64,000 nt of DNA from Pandoraea terrigena (GCF_902459705.1 NZ_CABPRU010000005.1:124001-188000), one strand, 5' to 3'. Shown: positions 51,971-60,590, counted from the stretch's first letter. Numbers and translations: made by a program. Notes: generated by a model from the sequence alone, not told the origin.

Positions 51971-53245
51971 ATGTTTACGAGAGAAGAGAATGAACGTTTG
52001 TGCCGAGTCGGTCCCGGCACGCAGATGGGAGATGCCTTTCGTCGCTTCTGGATACCGTTCCTGCTGCCCGAGGAACTTGCTTCGGACGGTGCGCCGCTAC
52101 GCGTTCGTCTGCTCGGCGAGGACCTGATCGCATTCCGTGACACGCAGGGCAAGCTCGGCCTGCTCGACCGGTACTGTCCTCATCGGCGCGTCGACCTGTT
52201 CTTCGGTCGCAACGAGCAATGCGGACTACGCTGTCCTTATCACGGCTGGAAATTCGATACCGAAGGCAAGGTCGTCGAAATGCCGGCCGAGCCCGCGAAC
52301 TCCCCGATGTTGCAGGATGCACGGATCAAAAGCTATCCCGTCATTGAGTGGGGTGGTGCGATCTGGGCGTACATGGGGGATCCTGCACATCAACCGGAGA
52401 CGCCCCCACTGATGGAATGGGCGACTGTGCCGTCGGCGCACCGCTACGTGACCAAACGCCTGCAGCGCACAAGCTATGCGCAGGGTGTGGAGGGTGGGGT
52501 TGACTCGAGTCACGTCGGTATCTTGCACAGTCTGCTCGACCCGGAAAAGGCACATCTTCCGTTCCGGCAGAAGCAGGTCTCGCCGCTGTCGACGGTCCCC
52601 TATCTCGCAATGGACACGGCGCCGAAATTCTTCGTGCGCCCGACCAATCACGGCATGACCATCGGTGCGCGGCGCAATGCGTCGGAGAGCGAGTATTACT
52701 GGCGCATTACACAGTTCCTGCTGCCGTTTTACACCATGATCGCGCCGAACAGGAGCGACGGTACGACCATGGGGCACTCATGGACGCCGATCGACGACCA
52801 TAACTGCTGGGTATTCACCATGACGTGGAACGGTCAGCGCCCGCTGTTGCCGGAAGAGCTGGACTACGGCGCGGTGCATTCGGATACCAAAGACGATGGC
52901 AGCTACGAGCCGCTTGTGAACGCGGCCAACGACTATGGCATTGATCGCGAGGTTCAGCGTCTGCGCAGCACGACCGGCATCGAGGGGATCGGGATGCAGG
53001 ACACCGCGGTGCAGGAAAGCATGGGATCAATCGTCGATCGCTCGCTCGAGAACCTCGGATCGGGGGATGCGGCGATCGTGCGCTTCCGGCGCCTGCTGCT
53101 CGGCATCGCAGATGAACTGAAAACGACCGGGGAAGTCGCGGCTGCGAAACACGCAGAGTGGTACAAGGTGCGGTCTGCCGGTGTCGTGCTGCCTCACGGC
53201 GTGGATTTCCTGGAGGGCTCGGCGCAGTACACCGAGGTGAAATAA
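51971..53245 (+). CDS. Rieske oxygenase of the phthalate 4,5-dioxygenase type
   Basis: 424 residues. The Rieske ligands are C69-x-H71 (CPHRRVDLFFGR) and C88-xx-H91 (CPYHGWKFD). Iron ligands lie in GGVDSSHVGILH. The N-terminal MFTREENERLCRVGPGTQMG is a hallmark of phthalate/vanillate-type oxygenases. These enzymes hydroxylate or demethylate aromatic acids. It follows the ferredoxin gene by 26 bp. Its usual FMN reductase partner is not in the window, so it may share the CarAc-like ferredoxin or use another reductase. Confidence 0.87.
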   Translation: MFTREENERLCRVGPGTQMGDAFRRFWIPFLLPEELASDGAPLRVRLLGEDLIAFRDTQGKLGLLDRYCPHRRVDLFFGRNEQCGLRCPYHGWKFDTEGKVVEMPAEPANSPMLQDARIKSYPVIEWGGAIWAYMGDPAHQPETPPLMEWATVPSAHRYVTKRLQRTSYAQGVEGGVDSSHVGILHSLLDPEKAHLPFRQKQVSPLSTVPYLAMDTAPKFFVRPTNHGMTIGARRNASESEYYWRITQFLLPFYTMIAPNRSDGTTMGHSWTPIDDHNCWVFTMTWNGQRPLLPEELDYGAVHSDTKDDGSYEPLVNAANDYGIDREVQRLRSTTGIEGIGMQDTAVQESMGSIVDRSLENLGSGDAAIVRFRRLLLGIADELKTTGEVAAAKHAEWYKVRSAGVVLPHGVDFLEGSAQYTEVK

Positions 53246-53357
53246 GGATGTGGACGGGTCTTCGGGCCTGACGGTGTTTCATGTTTGACAATCGGGTGTG
53301 CCAGCCGGCTCGCACCGCGGCCATCCACCCGATGCTTCCTCATGAGGAAACCCATTG

Positions 53358-54137
53358 ATGCAAGACGTCATCCAGCAACTTGCCGCGCGGCTTCTGCTGG
53401 CGCAGCAAACGCGCGAGCCGGTCGACCCGGTGCGCGGCGATATCGCACCCGAAGATGTGGCGATGGCCTATGCTGTGCAGCAGGCCAATGTCGACAGGCG
53501 GGTGGCCGCTGGTGAGCGCATCGTCGGGCGCAAGATTGGCCTGACTTCGCTTGCCGTACAACAGCAGCTCGGTGTAGACCAGCCCGATTTCGGTACGCTG
53601 TTCGCCAGCATGGCATATGGAGACGACCAGCCAATGGCGCTCGCGAACCTGATCCAGCCGAAGGTCGAGGCCGAGATCGCGCTCGTGCTCGAACGCGATC
53701 TGACGCATGAAAAGCATACCTTTGCCGACCTAATCAATGCGACGGCGTATGCTCTGGCCGCCATCGAAGTGGTGGACTGCCGGGTGCACAAGTGGGATAT
53801 CCGGTTCGTCGATACGGTGGCCGACAACGCCTCAAGCGCTCTGTTCGTGCTCGGCAGTCGTCCTGTTCCGCTTTCTGAGGTGGATCTCCCGAATGTGGTC
53901 ATGACGCTTGAGCGCGAGGGCGAAGTGTTGTCACGTGGCAGCGGTGCCGCGTGTCTTGGCAATCCGCTCAACGCGGCCGTCTGGCTCGCCGATCGCATGG
54001 CCCACCTGGGTACGCCCTTGCGCGCGGGCGACGTGGTGCTCACAGGCGCACTCGGTCCGATGGTCACCGTAACCCAACCCTCCGCTTACACGGCGCAGAT
54101 CGAGGGTCTTGGCAGTGTGCGTGCGAGTTTCGCGTGA
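53358..54137 (+). CDS. 2-hydroxypenta-2,4-dienoate hydratase (CarD/MhpD-like)
   Basis: 259 residues from ATG 53358 (GAGGAAACCC upstream). The family pattern is GRKIGLTSLAVQQQLGV, PDFGTLFASM, KVEAEIALVLERDL, AIEVVDCR and TGALGPMVTV. It hydrates the dienoate released by a C-C hydrolase to 4-hydroxy-2-oxovalerate. It lies 112 bp downstream of the second oxygenase. The next gene in a complete car or mhp pathway, acetaldehyde dehydrogenase, is present only as a fragment. Confidence 0.9.
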   Translation: MQDVIQQLAARLLLAQQTREPVDPVRGDIAPEDVAMAYAVQQANVDRRVAAGERIVGRKIGLTSLAVQQQLGVDQPDFGTLFASMAYGDDQPMALANLIQPKVEAEIALVLERDLTHEKHTFADLINATAYALAAIEVVDCRVHKWDIRFVDTVADNASSALFVLGSRPVPLSEVDLPNVVMTLEREGEVLSRGSGAACLGNPLNAAVWLADRMAHLGTPLRAGDVVLTGALGPMVTVTQPSAYTAQIEGLGSVRASFA

Positions 54138-54155
54138 GAGCCGCCGCTGCACAAA

Positions 54156-54389
54156 ATGGTTACCCTTCAAGGAAATGAAACGTCTTCCGCAAAACTGACG
54201 GCCGCAATTGTTGGTTCGCGCAATATCGGAGCCGACCTGATGATCAAGGTGATGCGCAACGGCAGGTATCCGGAAATGGGCGCGATGGCCGGGCAGGTCA
54301 GTTGCCGCCAACGTTCAGCGGTGCCGTCTGCAAATGACTTGGATTGGACGCGGCAACATGGCATGGATCTGGTAATATACGTTTCGTAG
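54156..54389 (+). pseudogene. Truncated acylating acetaldehyde dehydrogenase (CarF/MhpF) fragment
   Basis: ATG 54156 opens a frame whose first 46 residues fit the N-terminus of acetaldehyde dehydrogenases: [20 protein letters not shown] and [12 protein letters not shown], the NAD-binding region. From about 54297 the match is lost ([13 protein letters not shown]). About 270 residues including the catalytic Cys are missing. The break is the right-hand edge of the catabolic region. The aldolase normally encoded next (CarE/MhpE) is also absent. Confidence 0.8.
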
Positions 54390-54402
54390 CTATTTCGTAT
54401 AT
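54375..54402. promoter_or_regulatory. ATATACG...CGTATAT operator of the ParD-like gene
   Basis: A perfect 7-bp inverted repeat with a 14-bp spacer, ending 14 bp before the ParD-like ATG. It probably overlaps the promoter and could be bound by the ParD-like protein. Confidence 0.6.
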
Positions 54403-54416
54403 AAGAGGTCCGCAAC

Positions 54417-54671
54417 ATGGGTATCGTCAAGATTTCGGAGCAGATGCACGCGGCGTTGCGCAACACCAGCGGCGCGCTCAGCCGTTCGATCAATGCACAA
54501 GCCGAGCATTGGCTGCGCGTCGGCATGCTTGCCGAACTCAATCCCACGCTGAGCTACGGTGACATCTGCCGCAGGCTCATCGAATCCGAAGGCATCCAGG
54601 CCGGCGAGGCCCAGGTCGTCACTTCTCCAGCAACCGGTGCACCCGTCACCGCATTCAATAAGGTGGCGTAA
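54417..54671 (+). CDS. ParD-like family protein
   Basis: 84 residues. The N-terminus (MGIVKISEQMHAALRNTSGA, SRSINAQAEHWLRVGMLAEL) is a ribbon-helix-helix-type segment. This family resembles ParD antitoxins but is typically found before map without a partner toxin, as here. The stop codon TAA shares its last base with the map ATG, so translation is coupled. It may repress its own operon at the ATATACG dyad. Confidence 0.85.
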   Translation: MGIVKISEQMHAALRNTSGALSRSINAQAEHWLRVGMLAELNPTLSYGDICRRLIESEGIQAGEAQVVTSPATGAPVTAFNKVA

Positions 54672-55501
54672 TGGTGCGCGAACGCGTTGTCATCCGATCC
54701 AAAGAAGAAATCACCCTGTCGCGTCGCGCAGGGGAATTGGCCGCGCAGGTGCTCGCGATGATTGGCGAACACGTCAAGCCCGGCGTCACGACCGATGCGC
54801 TCGACCGCCTGTGCCATGACTTCATCGTCGACGAACTGAAGGCGATCCCCGCCAATATCGGCTATCACGGCTATCCGAAGACCGTATGTGCATCGGTGAA
54901 TCACGTCGTCTGTCACGGCATTCCCGGCGAGAAGGTGCTGCACGACGGCGACATCGTGAACATCGACGTCGCCCTCATCAAGGACGGCTGGTTTGGCGAC
55001 ACGAGCCGCATGTATTACGCGGGCAAGCCAAGCATTCTTGCCAAGCGCCTCGTCGATACGACCTACGAGGCGACGCTCGCAGGCATTCGTGCGGTGCGCC
55101 CGGGCGCGACGCTGGGCGATGTCGGCTACGCCATCCAGACCGTGGCGCATCGTGAAGGCTTCAGCATCGTGCGCGACTACTGTGGGCACGGCATCGGTAC
55201 GACCTATCACGATGATCCCCAGGTGCTGCATTACGGGCGTCCGGGCACGGGCCTCACGCTGCGTCCCGGGATGATCTTCACCATCGAGCCGATGGTCAAT
55301 GCAGGCAAGCCTGACACGAAGCAACTGGCGGATGGCTGGACAGTCGTGACGCGCGACCGTTCGTTATCCGCCCAGTGGGAGCACATGGTCGCCGTGACGG
55401 AGACGGGCTTCGAGGTTCTCACGCAATGGCCGGACGGCCTCGGCGAGTATGTCCGCTTCGGCACGTTCGAAGGCAGCGCGGCAACCGCCAACGCTGCCTG
55501 A
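54671..55501 (+). CDS. map: Type I methionine aminopeptidase
   Basis: 276 residues. The five metal ligands of the family can be placed: DIVNIDVALIKDGWFGDTSR (Asp, Asp), CGHGIGTTYHDDP (His), TIEPMVNAG (Glu) and WEHMVAVTETG (Glu region). The enzyme removes the N-terminal Met from nascent proteins. It starts inside the preceding stop codon (TAATG). The gene appears complete and belongs to the backbone. Confidence 0.93.
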   Translation: MVRERVVIRSKEEITLSRRAGELAAQVLAMIGEHVKPGVTTDALDRLCHDFIVDELKAIPANIGYHGYPKTVCASVNHVVCHGIPGEKVLHDGDIVNIDVALIKDGWFGDTSRMYYAGKPSILAKRLVDTTYEATLAGIRAVRPGATLGDVGYAIQTVAHREGFSIVRDYCGHGIGTTYHDDPQVLHYGRPGTGLTLRPGMIFTIEPMVNAGKPDTKQLADGWTVVTRDRSLSAQWEHMVAVTETGFEVLTQWPDGLGEYVRFGTFEGSAATANAA

Positions 55502-55516
55502 CCGAGCAGTGACAAT

Positions 55517-55545
55517 GTCTGGGGCGCGCGGTGCGCGCCTCAGAC
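55517..55545. terminator. Strong hairpin between convergent map and membrane protein genes
   Basis: GTCTGGGGCGCGC and GCGCGCCTCAGAC form a 13-bp stem (one G-U pair) with a 3-nt loop. It overlaps the stop codon of the minus-strand gene. There is no T-run, but the stem may still stop transcription on both sides. Confidence 0.55.
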
Positions 55546-56367
55546 GTCATCCGGTGCGCCGTCGAGCGTCAGCAGTTGGTTGGCGAAACGGCGGTAAAGC
55601 CACGCGGAAGCGCCCGTCGAGACGGCGATCCCTATCACGGACAGCACCGTTTGAAGCGCAAGCATGCCGAGCGCTACCGTCTTGGCGGCAGGCATGGCGC
55701 GCAGCAACGCCACGAACATCGACGTCACGACAACGCCCACGACAATCAACGGCAGCACGGTCCCGACGGTGGTGCCCAGCATCGTCCAGAAGTGACCGCG
55801 CGAGTCCTGCCAGGCGGCGCGCCAGCGCTTGCTGCGTCCCGCGCCAATCTGCGCAAAGATCAGCGATACGCGTATCAGCACGTAGAGCAACGCACATAGC
55901 AATAGCACGCAAAACGTGGCGAGGCCGGCATACGAATTGCTGTGTCCGGTCGCCCGCATTGCCAGCGCCGCACCCAGGGCGATGACCAGCCACGCCGCAG
56001 CGATGCCGACGAAGACCTGGGTCGACGTCCAGAGATAGCGCCAGAGATCGCGTCCGTACCAACGGCCCTGCCGGGTGGCGTCCGGGCCGAGAATCGTGTA
56101 GCGAAAGACATGAATGACGAGCACGGCGTACGCCACGATGTTCGCGAAAAAGACGCCGAACGACATGAGCGCGATACGCAGCCGGTACATGGCCGGTTCG
56201 CCGGTTTGCGAGGCGGTGCGCGCGAGCTGATCGAGCGAAACGCTAAGCCCAGACGTCGCGAGGAAGACGACGGCAATCGCCAGGCATAGCCATGGCCGTT
56301 GGCGCAATGCGTTGAAGCCGTCGCGCCAGGCGCCCTTGAAACACTGTTTGAACGTGATCGGTTCCAT
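55540..56367 (-). CDS. Polytopic membrane protein of unknown function
   Basis: 275 residues with about six predicted helices: WLCLAIAVVFLATSGLSVSL, ALMSFGVFFANIVAYAVLVI, VGIAAAWLVIALGAALAM, FCVLLLCALLYVLIRVSLIF, VLPLIVVGVVVTSMFVALL, TVLSVIGIAVSTGASAWLYR. No enzyme motif is seen. It resembles other uncharacterised inner-membrane proteins in Burkholderiaceae. It is convergent with map. Confidence 0.75.
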   Translation of the reverse strand: MEPITFKQCFKGAWRDGFNALRQRPWLCLAIAVVFLATSGLSVSLDQLARTASQTGEPAMYRLRIALMSFGVFFANIVAYAVLVIHVFRYTILGPDATRQGRWYGRDLWRYLWTSTQVFVGIAAAWLVIALGAALAMRATGHSNSYAGLATFCVLLLCALLYVLIRVSLIFAQIGAGRSKRWRAAWQDSRGHFWTMLGTTVGTVLPLIVVGVVVTSMFVALLRAMPAAKTVALGMLALQTVLSVIGIAVSTGASAWLYRRFANQLLTLDGAPDDV

Positions 56368-56588
56368 GCTCTCCCTTGCGCGAAATTCGCTTCGCTAAAC
56401 GAAGCGTTACGGCGCCAGTGCGCCGCGCCGCCATTCTTGCAGATCGGCTTGGGACTGACAATTGCACGCAGGGACAGGAGGCGTCAGATGTTGACTGCAA
56501 CACGACGAGCGCTAAGGGCGTCGGATGAGGTGGCGGCGGGGACATGAGCCTGCGATGCTGGGCGTACATCGCAGGCGCCGGGGACTCG

Positions 56589-56627
56589 GCGTTAAGCGTT
56601 TGGCGCTTAACGCGAAACGCTTAACGC
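56589..56627. terminator. Alternative hairpins built from three copies of CGCTTAACGC
   Basis: GCGTTAAGCGTTT (56589-56601) pairs with AAACGCTTAACGC (56615-56627), a 13-bp perfect stem. It can instead pair with CGCTTAACGC (56604-56613). The two stems exclude each other. It lies 16 bp after the HPP-CBS stop codon (minus strand). Confidence 0.6.
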
Positions 56628-56642
56628 GTGGCGTTTAGCATT

Positions 56643-57821
56643 TCACGCGGCCATGACCTTGCGAAGCACTTCGGCGTGCGTGACAACGCCCACCAGCCGG
56701 GCGGCTTCGTCGAGAACGGGGAGGGTGCCGTGACGCTGCGTCATGAGCAGTGGTACCAATTCCGAGAGGGGCATGCCGGCCGTGGCCGATTTCGGCTGCG
56801 CCTGCATGACGTCGCGGACCGCCGGGCGCTGCCCCGTGCCGATCGACATGCCGAAGCGCGGCCACCGCTGACGACGCGCCCGGCGCGTGTGAAGGTCGTG
56901 ACGCGTCACCAGACCGATGACGCGCGCGTCGCCATCGACGACCGGCAGGGCGTCCAGGCCGTGGCGCTGCAACAAACGCCACGCCGCGGGCGCTTCGTCG
57001 TGTGCCTGAACCTTCGCCACCGGCGGCGTCATGACGTCGGCACAGGTCAATTCGCGGGCGCGTCGCGCATAGGCTTCACGCTGGGTGTCGCGGAGCAGAC
57101 TGGCCAAATCGTCAGCGGAAATGTCAAGCAGTTCGCTGCGGCGGGCGAGGGCCTTCTCGGCGTCAGCCGTCGTGACGGGGATGGCCGAGGCGTTGACCGG
57201 ACGCACCGCTGCCTGCGCACGCATGGCATGCGGATAGCGATGGCCGGTGAGCGCGTGATAACCGATGGCCGCCCCGAGCAGCGCCACCGACTGCACGGCA
57301 ATCGGCTCGAGGACGAAGCCGTACCCGAGGGCATGGACGGCCGGTCCGCCGAGCACGGCCGTCAGTGCAACGGCACCTGACGGTGGGTGGACGCAGCGCA
57401 GCGTGAACATCAACGCAATGGAGACGCCGACCGCCGTGGCCGCTGCCGCGATTGGCGACGGAATGTACATGGCACAGGTCACCCCAACGATCGCGGCGAC
57501 CAGATTGCCGCCGAGTATCGACCATGGCTGGGCGAGAGGGCTGGCCGGCACCCCGAAGAGCAGCACGGCGGACGCCCCCATCGGCGCAACCAGCCAGGGA
57601 ATGTAGGTCGCGGGGCCGAGCATCCAGAGCATCAGGCCGCCGGTCAGTGCAATCCCGCACAGCGCGCCAAAGCCGGCGCGAAGTCGCTCGCGCCAGTGCA
57701 CGGCCACCACGGCAGGCAGAAAACCTGCCAGCCAATCCCTCACGTCGCGTCGTGTCATTACCATGTCGTCCCGATCCACCATCTGCACCCGTTTAGGGCG
57801 CCGTGTTGATATTTTGTGCAT
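56643..57821 (-). CDS. HPP family membrane protein with tandem CBS domains
   Basis: 392 residues from ATG 57821; ATG 57782 is an alternative start. The N-terminal half carries the HPP membrane domain (about four helices; RCVHPPSGAVALTAVLGG contains HPP). The C-terminal half contains two CBS modules: DVMTPPVAKVQAHDEAPAAW with DALPVVDGDARVIGLVT, and DVMQAQPKSATAG with GTLPVLDEAARLVGVVTHAE. CBS domains bind adenosine nucleotides and HPP proteins are linked to nitrite transport in plants. The substrate is unknown. Confidence 0.87.
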   Translation of the reverse strand: MHKISTRRPKRVQMVDRDDMVMTRRDVRDWLAGFLPAVVAVHWRERLRAGFGALCGIALTGGLMLWMLGPATYIPWLVAPMGASAVLLFGVPASPLAQPWSILGGNLVAAIVGVTCAMYIPSPIAAAATAVGVSIALMFTLRCVHPPSGAVALTAVLGGPAVHALGYGFVLEPIAVQSVALLGAAIGYHALTGHRYPHAMRAQAAVRPVNASAIPVTTADAEKALARRSELLDISADDLASLLRDTQREAYARRARELTCADVMTPPVAKVQAHDEAPAAWRLLQRHGLDALPVVDGDARVIGLVTRHDLHTRRARRQRWPRFGMSIGTGQRPAVRDVMQAQPKSATAGMPLSELVPLLMTQRHGTLPVLDEAARLVGVVTHAEVLRKVMAA

Positions 57822-57836
57822 GATATATCGTATATC
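57822..57836. promoter_or_regulatory. GATATA-TCG-TATATC palindrome at the HPP-CBS start
   Basis: A perfect 6-bp inverted repeat immediately upstream of ATG 57821 on the minus strand. It may overlap the -10 region or be an operator. No other gene lies in the 311 bp up to 58132. Confidence 0.4.
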
Positions 57837-58055
57837 GATGGATTGGGAGGGGATGAGGGCGTGATTTTAATGCTGCGCCGCAGCGAAATTACGGATATCG
57901 TCGACCTGACGTCGAAGCGGTGCACCAAAATAAGGAAAACGAGACGTATAAGGCGCGAACCTTGCCCGAGGGACAGCGGGAAATCTGATTGGGCAGGAAG
58001 GTCAGGAACGGTGGCGGAATCGGGCGGACTGAGGCAGGGTGACGTGGGGGGGCAA

Positions 58056-58080
58056 GCGGCAGTGCATTTTGCACTGCCGC
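58056..58080. terminator. Hairpin downstream of the RcnB-like gene
   Basis: GCGGCAGTGC (58056-58065) pairs perfectly with GCACTGCCGC (58071-58080) around ATTTT. It is 52 bp after the RcnB-like stop. No T-run follows on the minus strand. Confidence 0.5.
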
Positions 58081-58132
58081 AAGGTTGGCGGCGTCAGCGG
58101 TAACTGGCGGTGCTCATGGGCAGAGGCGGGCG

Positions 58133-58591
58133 TCAGTGTCCGCCGCCGAGCACGATCTGCGCGATCACGCCGGTGCCGGTGACGACCAGCAGGAAGTCTC
58201 CGCCGACGCCAACCCAATGATGGCCACGCGGCGGTGGACTCAGGTGGTACTCGCGATAGTCGTCGACCACGTACTGGCGGTCACGATACTGTTGCGGCAC
58301 GCGATCGCCCTTTCGCCAGTTTGGGTGCTGCCAGGCGTCTTCACTCGGCCCGGGGCCGGGTTGACCCCTTAGCGGGGGGCCGCCGCGGTGGGCTTTCGGC
58401 GCGCTATGCCGAGGCCCATACCCTTGGGGGCCGCCATGCGGGCCCGCCGGCCGTTGACCTTGATGCCAGCCCGGACCACCGGGAGTACCGCCAGGGCCAC
58501 CCGGCGGCGGGCCGCCTTGGGCGAGGGCAAGGCTGGAGGACACCGCCAGACCGGCGGCGAAGCAAAGCGACAGCGTCTTGCGCATCTTCAT
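58133..58591 (-). CDS. RcnB-family periplasmic protein
   Basis: 152 residues from ATG 58591 (AAGGAG upstream). A signal peptide (LSLCFAAGLAVSSSLALAQ) precedes a long Gly/Pro-rich and His-rich linker (about residues 24-80). The C-terminal RcnB domain reads WRKGDRVPQQYRDRQYVVDD, YREYHLSPPPRGHHWVGVGG, DFLLVVTGTGVIAQIVL. RcnB influences nickel and cobalt efflux in E. coli. No rcnA gene is present here. The His-rich linker could bind metal. Confidence 0.85.
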   Translation of the reverse strand: MKMRKTLSLCFAAGLAVSSSLALAQGGPPPGGPGGTPGGPGWHQGQRPAGPHGGPQGYGPRHSAPKAHRGGPPLRGQPGPGPSEDAWQHPNWRKGDRVPQQYRDRQYVVDDYREYHLSPPPRGHHWVGVGGDFLLVVTGTGVIAQIVLGGGH

Positions 58592-58741
58592 GATTTGCAC
58601 TCCTTATCGTAGGGTCCAGGAACCGAACGCGGGGAAGCTTTCCAGATGATCTGCCAGCGACGGCCATCGTATTCGCTCGAATCGCATCGTGTGCGAGGAC
58701 CGGCGGACGCGAAAACCGTGCGTTCATCCTACCATCGCAGC

Positions 58742-58794
58742 AAAAAAAAGCCCGGACATGCCGAACGTCGTTTGACTTCGGGCATGCACCGGGC
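58742..58794 (-). terminator. Intrinsic terminator of the RND efflux operon
   Basis: On the minus strand GCCCGG and GCATGCC pair with GGCATG and CCGGGC, and the hairpin is followed by eight T (A-run 58742-58749). It lies about 210 bp past the outer-membrane factor stop. The gene-free stretch 58592-59003 otherwise shows nothing. Confidence 0.85.
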
Positions 58795-59003
58795 AAGCAG
58801 GGACGCAGGGAAGAAACTTTTCCGAAACTGACGGATTGTGCGCGGGCGCATCGAAACCGGCGGCACGCCTGGCGCGCGTCGGGGGCGGGTCGGCACGCCA
58901 CTCGTCTTGGGGGGGCGAGCGCGGCCGCCGGTTCGATGCGTCAGATCCCGGCGTGGCGGCCCATCGCTTCGGGCCGCCACGCCGACGTTATGTGCAATTC
59001 ACG

Positions 59004-60578
59004 CTACCGTGCCGCAACGGTGGCGTTGGATGCTTGATCCACCGCCGGCGCGCTCGGCGTGGAATGCGTCGGGGATGTCGACGCCGATTCGGTTGGCTTG
59101 GCCACCGCAACGTCGCCCCAGCCGCCGCCGAGGGCGCGGATCAGGTTGACGGTCGATACGGCCTGCGCCCCGGCGAGCTGAACCGCACCACGCTGCGTTT
59201 GCAGCACCGTGCGTTCGGCATCGATGACGTCGAGATACGCAATCGAGCCTTCCTGATACTGCATGCGCGAGAGCTGTGCGGCCCGATTCGACGCCGTCAC
59301 CGCGTCGTTCTGCGCCCGCGTTTGCGCGCCGAGCAGGCGCAGGTTGGACAGGTTGTCCTCCACTTCCTGGAACGCCACGAGCACTTGCTGGCGGTAGTTC
59401 GCGACGTCTTCCTCGTAGCGCGCTCGCGCACGCGAGAGATTGCCGCTGCGCGCGCCGCCATCGAAGATCGGCATCGAGAGCAGCCCGCCAACCACGGGGC
59501 CGAGCAGGAAGGTACGGCTCGACCAGTTGAACAGGTCGCCCAGCGTGGCCGCTTCGAAGCCACCCGCGCCGGTCAGCGACAGCGACGGGAAGAACGCGGC
59601 TTTCGCGACCCCGATGCGTGCATTGGCGGCCGCCATGGAGCGCTCGGCCGCCGCAATGTCCGGACGCCGTTCGAGCAGCGCCGACGGCAGGCCTGCCGGG
59701 ATGTGCACGGCGACCGGCACCAGCGGAGACGGTGCAAACGTGAATTCCGCAGGCGTCTTGCCAAGCAGAATCGCCAGGCTGTGTTCGGACGCCGCACGCA
59801 GGCGGGCAACCGCCAGCGCGTCGGATTGTGCCGTGGCCAGTTCGGCCTTGGCGCGCGCCACGTCCAGCTCGCCGATATCGCCTTCGGCGAAGCGTCGTTG
59901 CACCAGCTTGAGCGCCGCGTCGCGCAGCGTCACCGTTTGCGTGTACAGCGCTTGTTCGGCATCGAGTTCGCGCAGGCTGAAGTAGTTCTGCGCGACATCG
60001 GCTTGCAGCGCGAGCTGCACCGACCGATACAGCGCTTCGCTCTGCTCGGCGTCCGCCCGGGCCGCGGCAACGCTGTCCGACACACGCCCGAACAAATCGA
60101 CTTCATAGCCCACGCTCGCCTGCGCACGCCACAGCGTGTACGGCGCGATGTTCGTGCCGTCGGGCTGCATTTGCGACGCCGGCGAGAGCTTCTGCCGTGT
60201 TGGGCCGAACCCGGCGTCGAGCGTCGGGAACAGCGCCGCACGGGCCTGACGCTGCACCCCTCGCGCTTCCTGCACGCGGGCGGCGGCGGCCTTCAGGTTC
60301 TGGTTGGCGGATAGCGCATCGTCCTCGAACTTGTCGAGCGTGGTGTCGCCGAATACCTTCCACCATTGACCGCGCGCCATTGCCTCGGCGGGCTCGGCCG
60401 GCTTCCACGTCCCGGCTTCACCGGCCGGAAGTGACGCTTCCTTGAATGCCGTCGGCATCCCCTTGCCGGTCACCGTCGGCACTTCATACGTGGGGGCCAT
60501 CGAGCAGCCCGCCACCACCAGCAGAGCGCCGAGCAAGCTCGAGACACCCAGACTGCGTTTGATCCATTGCGATTGCAT
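59004..60578 (-). CDS. Outer-membrane factor of the RND efflux system (NodT/OprM family)
   Basis: 524 residues from ATG 60578, with GAAGGA 9 nt upstream. The lipoprotein signal ends in LLVVAGC. Two OEP repeats are present: WWKVFGDTTLDKFEDDALSA, NLKAAAARVQEARGVQRQAR, then RRPDIAAAERSMAAANARIG and YQEGSIAYLDVIDAERTVLQ. It forms the trimeric exit duct of the pump. It follows the RND pump gene by 12 bp. Its intact length contrasts with the broken homologue at 24920. Confidence 0.92.
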   Translation of the reverse strand: MQSQWIKRSLGVSSLLGALLVVAGCSMAPTYEVPTVTGKGMPTAFKEASLPAGEAGTWKPAEPAEAMARGQWWKVFGDTTLDKFEDDALSANQNLKAAAARVQEARGVQRQARAALFPTLDAGFGPTRQKLSPASQMQPDGTNIAPYTLWRAQASVGYEVDLFGRVSDSVAAARADAEQSEALYRSVQLALQADVAQNYFSLRELDAEQALYTQTVTLRDAALKLVQRRFAEGDIGELDVARAKAELATAQSDALAVARLRAASEHSLAILLGKTPAEFTFAPSPLVPVAVHIPAGLPSALLERRPDIAAAERSMAAANARIGVAKAAFFPSLSLTGAGGFEAATLGDLFNWSSRTFLLGPVVGGLLSMPIFDGGARSGNLSRARARYEEDVANYRQQVLVAFQEVEDNLSNLRLLGAQTRAQNDAVTASNRAAQLSRMQYQEGSIAYLDVIDAERTVLQTQRGAVQLAGAQAVSTVNLIRALGGGWGDVAVAKPTESASTSPTHSTPSAPAVDQASNATVAAR

Positions 60579-60590
60579 GATTGGCATCCT

